64,000 nucleotides of DNA from Seongchinamella sediminis (GTDB taxonomy: Bacteria; Pseudomonadota; Gammaproteobacteria; Pseudomonadales; Halieaceae): contig NZ_QRAN01000018.1 of NCBI RefSeq assembly GCF_003457605.1, positions 1 to 64,000 on the forward strand, given 5' to 3'. Below are positions 57,007-64,000 of this stretch, one piece after another. Below the pieces are notes generated by a model that saw nothing but the letters and a program-made list of their open reading frames with translations, was not told the DNA's origin and did not search any database. A program made the position numbers and the translations under genes. The first letter of the stretch is position 1; every line of letters starts with the position of its first letter.

Positions 57007-58041
57007 ATGGACATCACAGAGCTTCTCGCATTCAGCGCCAAGCAGGGGGCGTCTGACCTGCACCTTTCCGCGGGACTGCCGCCGATGATCCGGGTTGATG
57101 GCGATATCCGCCGAATCAACCTGCCGCCGATGGAGCACAAACAGGTTCATGAGTTGATCTACGACATCATGAACGACAAGCAGCGCAAGGATTACGAGGA
57201 ATTTCTCGAGACCGACTTTTCCTTTGAAGTGCCCGGTGTGGCCCGTTTCCGGGTTAACGCCTTCAACCAGAACCGCGGTGCCGGGGCGGTGTTCCGGACC
57301 ATTCCCTCGAAAGTACTGACCATGGAAGACCTCGGCATGGGCCAGGTGTTCCGGGACATCAGCATGATGCCCCGCGGCCTGGTGCTGGTGACCGGGCCTA
57401 CCGGTTCCGGCAAGTCCACCACCCTGGCGGCCATGGTCGACTTTATCAATGACAACAAATACGAGCACGTGCTCACCATCGAGGACCCTATTGAATTCGT
57501 CCACGAATCCAAGAAGTGCCTGGTCAACCAGCGGGAAGTGCACAAGGACACCCTGGGCTTTGCCGAGGCCCTGCGTTCGGCGCTGCGGGAAGACCCCGAC
57601 ATTATCCTGGTGGGTGAGATGCGCGACCTGGAAACCATTCGCCTGGCCCTGACCGCGGCGGAGACCGGTCACCTGGTGTTCGGTACCCTGCACACCACCT
57701 CGGCGGCAAAGACCATCGACCGGGTGATCGACGTGTTCCCGGCAGCGGAAAAAGACATGGTCCGCTCAATGCTGTCGGAATCCCTGCAGGCGGTCATTTC
57801 CCAGACCCTGCTCAAGCGCACCACGGGCGGCCGGGTGGCGGCCCACGAGATCATGCGCGGCACTTCCGCGATCCGCAACCTGATTCGCGAGGACAAGGTG
57901 GCGCAGATGTATTCAGCCATCCAGACCGGCCACGCTATTGGCATGCAGACCATGGACCAGTGCCTGCAGGAACTGGTGGACAAACGAGTTGTTTCCCGCG
58001 ATGTGGCGCGGGAGAAAGCACGCATGCCGGAGAACTTCTAG
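57007..58041 (+). CDS. pilT: Type IV pilus retraction ATPase PilT
   Basis: 344 residues from ATG 57007. Walker A TGPTGSGKSTTLAAMV, Asp box and Walker B LVGEMRDLETI, and the retraction motif AIRNLIREDKVAQMYS (AIRNLIRE). It powers pilus retraction and twitching motility. The pilU gene follows 34 bp downstream. Confidence 0.98.
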   Translation: MDITELLAFSAKQGASDLHLSAGLPPMIRVDGDIRRINLPPMEHKQVHELIYDIMNDKQRKDYEEFLETDFSFEVPGVARFRVNAFNQNRGAGAVFRTIPSKVLTMEDLGMGQVFRDISMMPRGLVLVTGPTGSGKSTTLAAMVDFINDNKYEHVLTIEDPIEFVHESKKCLVNQREVHKDTLGFAEALRSALREDPDIILVGEMRDLETIRLALTAAETGHLVFGTLHTTSAAKTIDRVIDVFPAAEKDMVRSMLSESLQAVISQTLLKRTTGGRVAAHEIMRGTSAIRNLIREDKVAQMYSAIQTGHAIGMQTMDQCLQELVDKRVVSRDVAREKARMPENF

Positions 58042-58075
58042 CACTGCGCAATAACCAGTAACAGGGGGCAGTATC

Positions 58076-59221
58076 ATGCAAATAGAAGATTTGCTGCAGC
58101 GGGTAGTGGACGACGGGGCCTCGGATGGTTTCATCTCCGCCGGCGCACCGCCGAGTGTCAAGATAGATGGCAGCTTGTACCCGATTACCGAAACCCCGTT
58201 GACTTCGGAAGAGGCGGCGGAGCTGGTGCTCTCCACCATGGATGAGGAACAGCGGGTTCATTTCCACGAACACCACGAGTACAACTTTGCGATTGGCCGC
58301 GAGGGCCTGGGTCGTTTCCGGGTGAGCTGTTTCCAGCAAAAGGGCGATTACGGCATGGTACTGCGCCGTATTGTGACCGAGATCCCCACCATCGACGAAC
58401 TGGGGCTGCCGGAGATCATCAAGGATCTCTCCATGACCAAGCGTGGCCTGGTCATCTTCGTCGGTGCCACCGGCACTGGTAAGTCGACTTCATTGGCCTC
58501 CATGGTGGGTTATCGCAACGAGCACAGCCGCGGTCACATCATCACCATTGAAGATCCAATCGAATATATGCACCACCACGGCAATTGCATAGTGACCCAG
58601 CGGGAAGTGGGCGTGGACACCGAATCATTCGATGTGGCGCTGAAAAACACCCTGCGCCAGGCCCCGGACGTGATCATGATCGGTGAGGTGCGTACCGCCG
58701 AGACCATGATGCAGGCGCTGACCTTCGCGGAAACAGGCCACCTCTGCCTGTGCACCCTGCACGCCAACAACGCCAACCAGGCGCTGGACCGTATCCAGAG
58801 CTTCTTCCCGCCGGAACAGCACAACCAGGTATGGATGGACCTGTCCCTTAACCTGCGCTCCATGGTGGCCCAGCAGTTGCTGCCGCGCAAGGACGGTGAG
58901 GGCCGGGTGCCGGTGGTCGAGGTACTGCTGAATTCACCGCTGGTGGCAGACCTGATCCGCAAGGGCGAGGTGCACCTGATCAAGGACCTGATGGCCAAGT
59001 CCACCGAGCTGGGCATGCAGACCCTGGACCAGTCCCTGACCAAGGCTTACAAGCAGGGTCTTATCACCAAGGAGGACGCCATCCGCTACGCCGACTCCGC
59101 CAACGATGTGCGGCTGGCTATCAAGATGTTCGAGAAAGGCCAGTTCGGGGTTGGCAGCGATGAATTCTCCCTGTCCTACGACGAAAAGGACGACAAGGGC
59201 CGCTTCATGGGCCGCACCTGA
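58076..59221 (+). CDS. pilU: Type IV pilus accessory ATPase PilU
   Basis: 381 residues. Walker A VGATGTGKSTSLASMV, MIGEVRTAETMMQA, and the PilU-style C-terminus ending with the DEFSLSYDEKDDKGRF tail. It acts with PilT to give strong retraction. Same order as in Pseudomonas. Confidence 0.97.
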   Translation: MQIEDLLQRVVDDGASDGFISAGAPPSVKIDGSLYPITETPLTSEEAAELVLSTMDEEQRVHFHEHHEYNFAIGREGLGRFRVSCFQQKGDYGMVLRRIVTEIPTIDELGLPEIIKDLSMTKRGLVIFVGATGTGKSTSLASMVGYRNEHSRGHIITIEDPIEYMHHHGNCIVTQREVGVDTESFDVALKNTLRQAPDVIMIGEVRTAETMMQALTFAETGHLCLCTLHANNANQALDRIQSFFPPEQHNQVWMDLSLNLRSMVAQQLLPRKDGEGRVPVVEVLLNSPLVADLIRKGEVHLIKDLMAKSTELGMQTLDQSLTKAYKQGLITKEDAIRYADSANDVRLAIKMFEKGQFGVGSDEFSLSYDEKDDKGRFMGRT

Positions 59222-59222
59222 G

Positions 59223-59660
59223 TCAGTGGTTGCCGGCGGTCTGTTCGGCGAGCCAGGTCTGCAGGATTAATTCCGCCGCCAGGCTGTCGATGGGATCGGC
59301 GTTGTAGTTCCCCCGGTGGCCGCGTTCGCGGCTCTGCTGCTTGGCCTCGAAGCTGCTGAGGCGCTCATCCACCATGACTACTGCCAGCCCCAGCCTGCCC
59401 TGCAGGCGGCGGGCAAATTTGTTGGCCCTGGCAGAGAGCTCGCTGGGACTGTCGTCCATGTTCAGGGGCTCGCCCACCAGCAGCAGGTCCGGCTGCCACT
59501 CGGCGACCAGTTTGGCGAGCTCGCCCCAGTCGGGGATGCCGTCCCGCGCCCTGAGGATGGGCAGGGGGCGGCTGGTGCCGAGCAGGGTATTACCGGTGGC
59601 GACGCCGATCTGGTGCAGGCCGTAGTCAAAGGCGAGTACTGTGCGGGGCGGTTTGTTCAG
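59223..59660 (-). CDS. ruvX: Putative pre-16S rRNA nuclease RuvX/YqgF, apparently CTG start
   Basis: 145 residues if started at CTG 59660, which overlaps the algH stop as CTGA. Family motifs: VLAFDYGLHQIGVATGN, PILRARDGIPDW, LLLVGEPLNMDDSPSE, VVMVDERLSSFEA and NADPIDSLAAELIL. Between the upstream stop (59673) and the GTG at 59477 no ATG, GTG or TTG exists in this frame, and a start at 59477 would delete the conserved DYG active-site strand. So CTG (or a sequencing error) must be invoked. Known role: RNase H-like protein maturing 16S rRNA and linked to Holliday junctions. Confidence 0.85.
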   Translation of the reverse strand: MNKPPRTVLAFDYGLHQIGVATGNTLLGTSRPLPILRARDGIPDWGELAKLVAEWQPDLLLVGEPLNMDDSPSELSARANKFARRLQGRLGLAVVMVDERLSSFEAKQQSRERGHRGNYNADPIDSLAAELILQTWLAEQTAGNH

Positions 59661-60247
59661 GCGTGGCCCGCCTCACCGGAGATCAGGTTCATGTCGATAC
59701 CCAGCTGCGCCGCTGCCTTGCTCAGGCGCAGTTCGGCGGGGGTGGAGAAGATGATGTCGCTGTCGGCGGGCAGGGTCAGCCAGCTGTTTTCCGCCAGTTC
59801 CTGTTCCAACTGCCCCGCTGACCAGCCGGCGTAGCCGAGGGCGATAAGGTGCTCCCCCGGCCCGTTGCCGTGGGCGATGGCGCGGAGGATATCCCGGGAG
59901 GTGGTGAGGGTGATCTCCTCGGTCACCTTGAGGCTGGCTTCCCAGGCACTGTCGCTGCCCCGGTGGAGCACGAAACCGTGGTCGATCTGTACCGGCCCGC
60001 CGGCCATTACCGGCATCGCGGAAAAATCACGCAGGCTGTCGATTTGCAGGTGCTCGAATATCTCGCCCACCGAGAGATCCAGGGGCTGGTTGATGACGAT
60101 GCCCATCGCTCCGCTCTCGCCGTGCTCACAAATGTAGGTAATGCTGTGGGAAAAGATGCCTTCACTGAGGCTGGGCATGGCGAGCAGGAAGTGATCCCGC
60201 AGGCTGTCGCTGCTCCTGGCGGTAGTGGCGTGCACTCTTCCTGACAT
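59657..60247 (-). CDS. algH: UPF0301 protein AlgH/YqgE
   Basis: 196 residues. Conserved LRDHFLLAMPSLSEGIFSHSITYICEHGESGAMGIVINQP, and GGPVQIDHGFVLHR. AlgH was linked to alginate in Pseudomonas; biochemical role unknown. It overlaps ruvX and lies downstream of a tonB gene, as in Pseudomonas. Confidence 0.95.
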   Translation of the reverse strand: MSGRVHATTARSSDSLRDHFLLAMPSLSEGIFSHSITYICEHGESGAMGIVINQPLDLSVGEIFEHLQIDSLRDFSAMPVMAGGPVQIDHGFVLHRGSDSAWEASLKVTEEITLTTSRDILRAIAHGNGPGEHLIALGYAGWSAGQLEQELAENSWLTLPADSDIIFSTPAELRLSKAAAQLGIDMNLISGEAGHA

Positions 60248-60305
60248 GATGACGTGACTGACCTCGGCGGTGGCGTTGAATGCAGGAAATTGCTGTCTTC
60301 CCGGG

Positions 60306-61172
60306 TTAATTTGAGCCTAGCTCATTTTCCTGAAATTGCCACGTGCGAATGATCTCCAGCTTGTCGGTGGTAGCCGCGAGCTCGGCGGGAAAGGGCGCGT
60401 AGGGCGCCGCCATGCGCACGATCTTGAGCGCCGCCTCGTCCAGCACGGCGTAACCGGACGACTTCAATACCCTGATGTCTTCCAGGCTGCCATCCTTGCG
60501 GATAACCACCAGTAGCCGCAGGTCACCGTACAGCCCGTAGCGCACCGAGGCTTCCGGATAATACTTGTTGCCCACTGCCTCCAGGCGCTGGCGCCAGTCT
60601 GCCAGGTAAGCCGCATCGACCGCCTGCCTGGCGGATACCGAGGTGAGCCGTCGCACCCGCGGCCGCTTGGCGTAGGCCTGGGTCTGCTCGTCCAGTTCCG
60701 CTTCCAGTGAGGCCAGCTGCTGGTTGAGCTGCTCCACCTGCGGGTTGTTGCCGGGAGTCAGGTTGCGGCGGTTTTCATCCTGCGCCTGCCGCTCGTTGAC
60801 CGCACGGGGAGCGGCGGCGACCGTGGACAGTAACTCGCCCCGGGCGCTGCTGTCAGAATCTACCTGCCGCGGCGCGGACTGCTGCGGGACTGGCGACTGC
60901 AGGGGAAATTGATTGTGCCGCGAGCTGACCGCCTCGCGCTCTGCCTCCAGGCCGGCGCCCTGCTGGTTCTGCTGCGCGATATGGCTGGCCTCGTCCGGCG
61001 CCTGCTGGCTGGGCCGGGTAGCCAGGGTGACTTCTATCTGCGGGTTATGCCGCGGGCTGGACTGGCTGTTGAAGGATATCGTGAGGGCCAGCGCAAGGTG
61101 CAGCCCTGCGGCCAGCAGCAGTGCGTTGCGCATCCGTTTGTGTTCACCTTCCGAGTGCTCCAGGTAGTACAT
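60306..61172 (-). CDS. tonB3: TonB-like energy transducer
   Basis: 288 residues from ATG 61172 (MYYLEHSEGEHKRMRNAL). One N-terminal membrane anchor (NALLLAAGLHLALALTIS), a Gln/Ala-rich periplasmic spacer with a coiled coil (LNQQLASLEAELDEQ), and a C-terminal TonB domain (YPEASVRYGLYGDLRLLVVI, VLDEAALKIVRMAAPYAPFP). In Pseudomonas the gene at this locus (tonB3) is needed for twitching. It may also power the TonB receptor at 5991. Confidence 0.85.
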   Translation of the reverse strand: MYYLEHSEGEHKRMRNALLLAAGLHLALALTISFNSQSSPRHNPQIEVTLATRPSQQAPDEASHIAQQNQQGAGLEAEREAVSSRHNQFPLQSPVPQQSAPRQVDSDSSARGELLSTVAAAPRAVNERQAQDENRRNLTPGNNPQVEQLNQQLASLEAELDEQTQAYAKRPRVRRLTSVSARQAVDAAYLADWRQRLEAVGNKYYPEASVRYGLYGDLRLLVVIRKDGSLEDIRVLKSSGYAVLDEAALKIVRMAAPYAPFPAELAATTDKLEIIRTWQFQENELGSN

Positions 61173-61185
61173 CGTCGCTGGCAGT

Positions 61186-62142
61186 TCAGCCCCGTTGGTC
61201 GAGTTCCCCGGCAATACAATCCATCAGATCACCGGCGATGTCCAGATCGTATCCGGCGTCAATTTCACGAATGCAGGTGGGACTGGTGACGTTGATCTCG
61301 GTGAGGTAGTCGCCGATCACGTCGAGTCCCGCGAACAGGATGCCGCGCTGGCGCAGGAAGGGAGCCACCTGCTCGGCAATCCAGCAATCCCGGTCGCTGA
61401 TCGGCTGCGGCCGGCCACTGCCGCCAGCGGCGAGATTGCCGCGCAATTCTCCCGCCAGCGGTACCCGCGCCAGGCAGTAGGGCACCACCTCGCCGTTAAT
61501 CATCAGGATGCGCTTGTCGCCGTCGACAATCTCCGGAATGTAGCGCTGGGCCATGATGCTCTGCCGGCCGTGATTGGTGAGGGTCTCGAGGATGACGCTG
61601 ACATTGGGGTCCCCTTCCCGGGCACGGAAGATCGAGCTGCCACCCATGCCGTCCAGGGGCTTGTAGATGACGTCCTGGTGCTCCCGGTGGAAATCCCTGA
61701 GCCGGTTCATTTCCCGGCTCACCAGCACCGGCGGAGAGCACTGGGGAAACTGGGTGGCGAACACCTTTTCATTGCTGTCCCTCAGGCCCTGGCAGCGATT
61801 GACGACAAGCGTGCCCTTGCGCTCGGCGTCCTCAAGGATGTAGGTGCTGTAAATATATTCATTGTCGAAAGGCGGATCCTTGCGCATCAGGATGACGTCC
61901 AGTTCCGCCAGGGGCCGGTCCTCGACCTCCTTCAGGTCGTACCAGGACTCGGGGTCGCGGAACACCGTCAGCGGCGTCATTGCCGCCCTGGCTTCCCCGT
62001 CCCGCAGGTACAGGTCCTGCTGTTCCATGTAGTACAGCTGCCAGTCACGGGCCTGGGCAGCCCACAGCATGGCCAGGGTGGTGTCTTTCTTGTAGTTGAT
62101 ATCGGCAATGGGATCCATTACCACGCCCAGCTTGATTGTCAT
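61186..62142 (-). CDS. gshB: Glutathione synthetase GshB
   Basis: 318 residues from ATG 62142, with AGGA upstream. ATP-grasp enzyme: VVMDPIADINYKKDTTLAML, MRKDPPFDNEYIYSTYIL, YKPLDGMGGSSIFR and INVTSPTCIREID. It joins gamma-glutamylcysteine and glycine. It precedes tonB3 by 13 bp. Confidence 0.97.
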   Translation of the reverse strand: MTIKLGVVMDPIADINYKKDTTLAMLWAAQARDWQLYYMEQQDLYLRDGEARAAMTPLTVFRDPESWYDLKEVEDRPLAELDVILMRKDPPFDNEYIYSTYILEDAERKGTLVVNRCQGLRDSNEKVFATQFPQCSPPVLVSREMNRLRDFHREHQDVIYKPLDGMGGSSIFRAREGDPNVSVILETLTNHGRQSIMAQRYIPEIVDGDKRILMINGEVVPYCLARVPLAGELRGNLAAGGSGRPQPISDRDCWIAEQVAPFLRQRGILFAGLDVIGDYLTEINVTSPTCIREIDAGYDLDIAGDLMDCIAGELDQRG

Positions 62143-62269
62143 GGAGTAATCCTGTCGATAAATGGCGCTAAAGTACGCAATGGCTACAGGCAGCGCAAGC
62201 CTGTCAGCTAGTGAATTACGGTTCGCTGCCCTAGAATAACGGGTTTGCGGGACGAGCGGAGACTTTGTA

Positions 62270-63517
62270 GTGAGCGGATTGTATTTTTTCCTGGCGGTGC
62301 TGTCCGCCATTGGTACCTATAGCGCGATTATCCAGGCCAGGCGCGTTTACTGGATGGCGCCTTTTTATTTCCTGATCGCCTGGCTTACCGGTGAGCTGGC
62401 CATGGTGCACCTGCTGTGGCAGGTGGCGCTCACCGCACTGCTGGCGTTCAGCGGGCTGCTGGACAGTGGCCTGGCCCAGGCCGGGCTGGGCGTGTTTGCG
62501 CTGTCCTGGCTGGGCCTCGCCTACCTCCACATCCAGTCCATGGATACGCCCCAGGTCCTGCGCCGGGCGCTGAAGCGGGGGCTGGGGGAAGATTACCGCA
62601 GCAGCCTGCCGGTGGAACGCCAGCGGGTGCTGGAGGACGGTATCCGGGCCGCTTCCTGGCTGCGTCCGTTCAGGATGCCCCGCGAGGGCGTGCGCGTGCA
62701 CTCGCACATCGCCTACGCCGAAGCCGGCAAGCGCAACCTGCTGGATATTTACCAACCAAAAGAGCCCCGGGAAGGCGGCTTCCCGGTACTGCTGCAGGTG
62801 CACGGCGGCGGCTGGATGATTGGCGAGAAGGAACAGCAGGCCAAGCCGCTGATGTATCACCTCGCCGAACGTGGCTGGCTGTGCGTGGCGATCAATTATC
62901 GACTGAGCCCGAACGCGGCCTTTCCCGCCCACATTATCGATGTGAAAAAATCCATCGCCTGGATCCGTGACAATATTGCCGAATACGGCGGCAACCCCGA
63001 TTTTATCGCCATTACCGGCGGCTCTGCCGGCGGCCACCTGAGCTCCCTGGCGGCACTCACCCCGAACTATGCGCCCTACCAGCCGGATTTCGAGGATGCC
63101 GACACCTCCATCCAGGCGGCTGTGCCCTTCTACGGGGTATACGACTTTCTCGACCGATTCGATATCCGCCCGGAGATGTCGATGGAAAAAATGCTCACCG
63201 AGAAGGTGATGCAGTGCAGCCGGGAACAGGATCCGGAGCTGTGGGACAAGGGCTCGCCCCTGAGTCACGTCAACGCAGAGGCGCCGCCAATGTTCGTGGT
63301 CCAGGGCAGCCACGATTCCCTGGTCTGGGTGGAGGAGGCGCGCACCTTTGTCGCCGCCTTGGAAAAAAAATCGGGGCAGGCCGTGGTTTATGGCGAGCTG
63401 CCCGGCGCCCAGCACGCCTTTGAGGTATTTCATTCGGTACGCACGGACCACACCGTGAATGCGGTAACCGACTTCCTGGAGTGGTGCCACGCCCGCTGGC
63501 GGGAGCAACAGGCCTGA
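62270..63517 (+). CDS. Membrane-anchored alpha/beta hydrolase (HSL-type esterase)
   Basis: 415 residues from GTG 62270. N-terminal 90 residues carry three to four membrane segments; the hydrolase domain starts near NLLDIYQPK, with the oxyanion motif HGGGWMIG, nucleophile GGSAGG, and a C-terminal acid/His region (QGSHDSLVW, AQHAFEVF). Belongs to the hormone-sensitive-lipase class of carboxylesterases. Natural substrate unknown. Confidence 0.88.
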   Translation: MSGLYFFLAVLSAIGTYSAIIQARRVYWMAPFYFLIAWLTGELAMVHLLWQVALTALLAFSGLLDSGLAQAGLGVFALSWLGLAYLHIQSMDTPQVLRRALKRGLGEDYRSSLPVERQRVLEDGIRAASWLRPFRMPREGVRVHSHIAYAEAGKRNLLDIYQPKEPREGGFPVLLQVHGGGWMIGEKEQQAKPLMYHLAERGWLCVAINYRLSPNAAFPAHIIDVKKSIAWIRDNIAEYGGNPDFIAITGGSAGGHLSSLAALTPNYAPYQPDFEDADTSIQAAVPFYGVYDFLDRFDIRPEMSMEKMLTEKVMQCSREQDPELWDKGSPLSHVNAEAPPMFVVQGSHDSLVWVEEARTFVAALEKKSGQAVVYGELPGAQHAFEVFHSVRTDHTVNAVTDFLEWCHARWREQQA

Positions 63518-63531
63518 GGGCAGGACTGGCG

Positions 63532-64000
63532 ATGCAAGCCTTGCAGCACCACCAGCACGGAGCGGCCATGCGCGAGCAGGTGCGGGCCAACCTGTGCGCC
63601 TTCCAGCCCAGGTCCCAGTCCGACCCGGCACTGAAGCACGCGGCCGTGGTGCTGGCGGTGACCCCGTTTGAGCAGGAGGCGGCGATCATCGTGACCCGCC
63701 GGGCCTCGACCCTGCGCGCCCATACCGGCCAGTGGGCCCTGCCCGGCGGCAGAATCGACCCCGGCGAGACCCCCCGGGAAGCGGCCCTGCGGGAGATGCA
63801 CGAGGAGATCAACCTGGCCCTGGGCGCGGACCGGATCCTGGGCGTGCTGGATGACTATGTCACCCGTTCCGGTTACATCATGACCCCGGTGGTGGTGTGG
63901 AACGATACACCCTGGGACCAGTTGCAGCCCAACCCGGACGAGGTGGCGAGTATCTCCCCGTTCAGGTTCTCGGAGCTGGCCCGCGACGACTCACCCCGTC
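63532..64000 (+). CDS. Nudix hydrolase (probable CoA pyrophosphatase), cut by the window end
   Basis: From ATG 63532 (MQALQHHQHGAAMREQVRANL) at least 156 residues are coded, and the frame is open to the window end. Nudix box GRIDPGETPREAALREMHEEI (about 84-104), with the upstream VVVLAV-like start and RRASTLRAHTGQWALPGG, marks the NudL/CoA-pyrophosphatase class. It follows the esterase by 14 bp and is probably cotranscribed. Confidence 0.9.
   Translation, partial: MQALQHHQHGAAMREQVRANLCAFQPRSQSDPALKHAAVVLAVTPFEQEAAIIVTRRASTLRAHTGQWALPGGRIDPGETPREAALREMHEEINLALGADRILGVLDDYVTRSGYIMTPVVVWNDTPWDQLQPNPDEVASISPFRFSELARDDSPR

Noticed and set aside
59223-59477. ruvX starting at GTG 59477 (84 residues)
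   Set aside because: It would remove the conserved catalytic DYG strand and the first half of the domain, although the upstream sequence is clearly RuvX.

Overview
The window is one stretch of a high-GC (mid-60s percent by eye) gammaproteobacterial chromosome whose first 5 kb is a low-GC (about 40 percent by eye) mobile segment. Gene order in the chromosomal part closely follows the Pseudomonas-type blocks rph-crc-pyrE / slmA-argB-algC-coaBC / rpmBG / mutM, coaD-rsmD-ftsYEX-rpoH, trmB-hemW-rdgB-metWX-yggT-proC-yggS-pilTU and ruvX-algH-tonB3-gshB. With the TonB receptor, TRAP transporter and rubredoxin-reductase fusion, this suggests a marine aerobic heterotroph near the Halieaceae/Cellvibrionales; that placement is inference.

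Region 1 (1 to about 5,100): an AT-rich element that continues off the left edge. It holds small unknown genes, an HUH/YxxK rolling-circle-type protein, a coupled operon with a ribbon-helix-helix protein, a DUF6641-like protein and a large serine recombinase at the right edge. The join to chromosome lies at about 4,953-5,107, just before an outer-membrane protein gene.

Region 2 (5,108-24,206): an outer-membrane cluster (beta-barrel protein, TonB-dependent receptor, metallopeptidase-like lipoprotein), SirB-like and SPOR proteins, uvrD, a TRAP transporter split across strands around a thioesterase, yaaA, a methyltransferase, ubiquinone genes ubiA and ubiC, and a rubredoxin-reductase fusion.

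Region 3 (24,207-25,260): a lower-GC island with a brnT-brnA toxin-antitoxin pair bounded on both sides by structures that match integron attC recombination sites, with no integrase in the window.

Region 4 (25,327-64,000): dense housekeeping genes: recG-oxyR-ridA, spoT, rpoZ, gmk, yicC, rph, a Crc-like protein, pyrE, slmA, argB, a long AlgC, coaBC, radC, rpmBG, mutM, coaD, rsmD, ftsYEX, rpoH behind a perfect CIRCE (HrcA) operator, trmB, hemW, rdgB, metWX, proC, pilTU, ruvX (apparently starting at CTG), algH, tonB, gshB, a membrane-anchored esterase and a truncated Nudix gene. No tRNA, rRNA or CRISPR array was seen.
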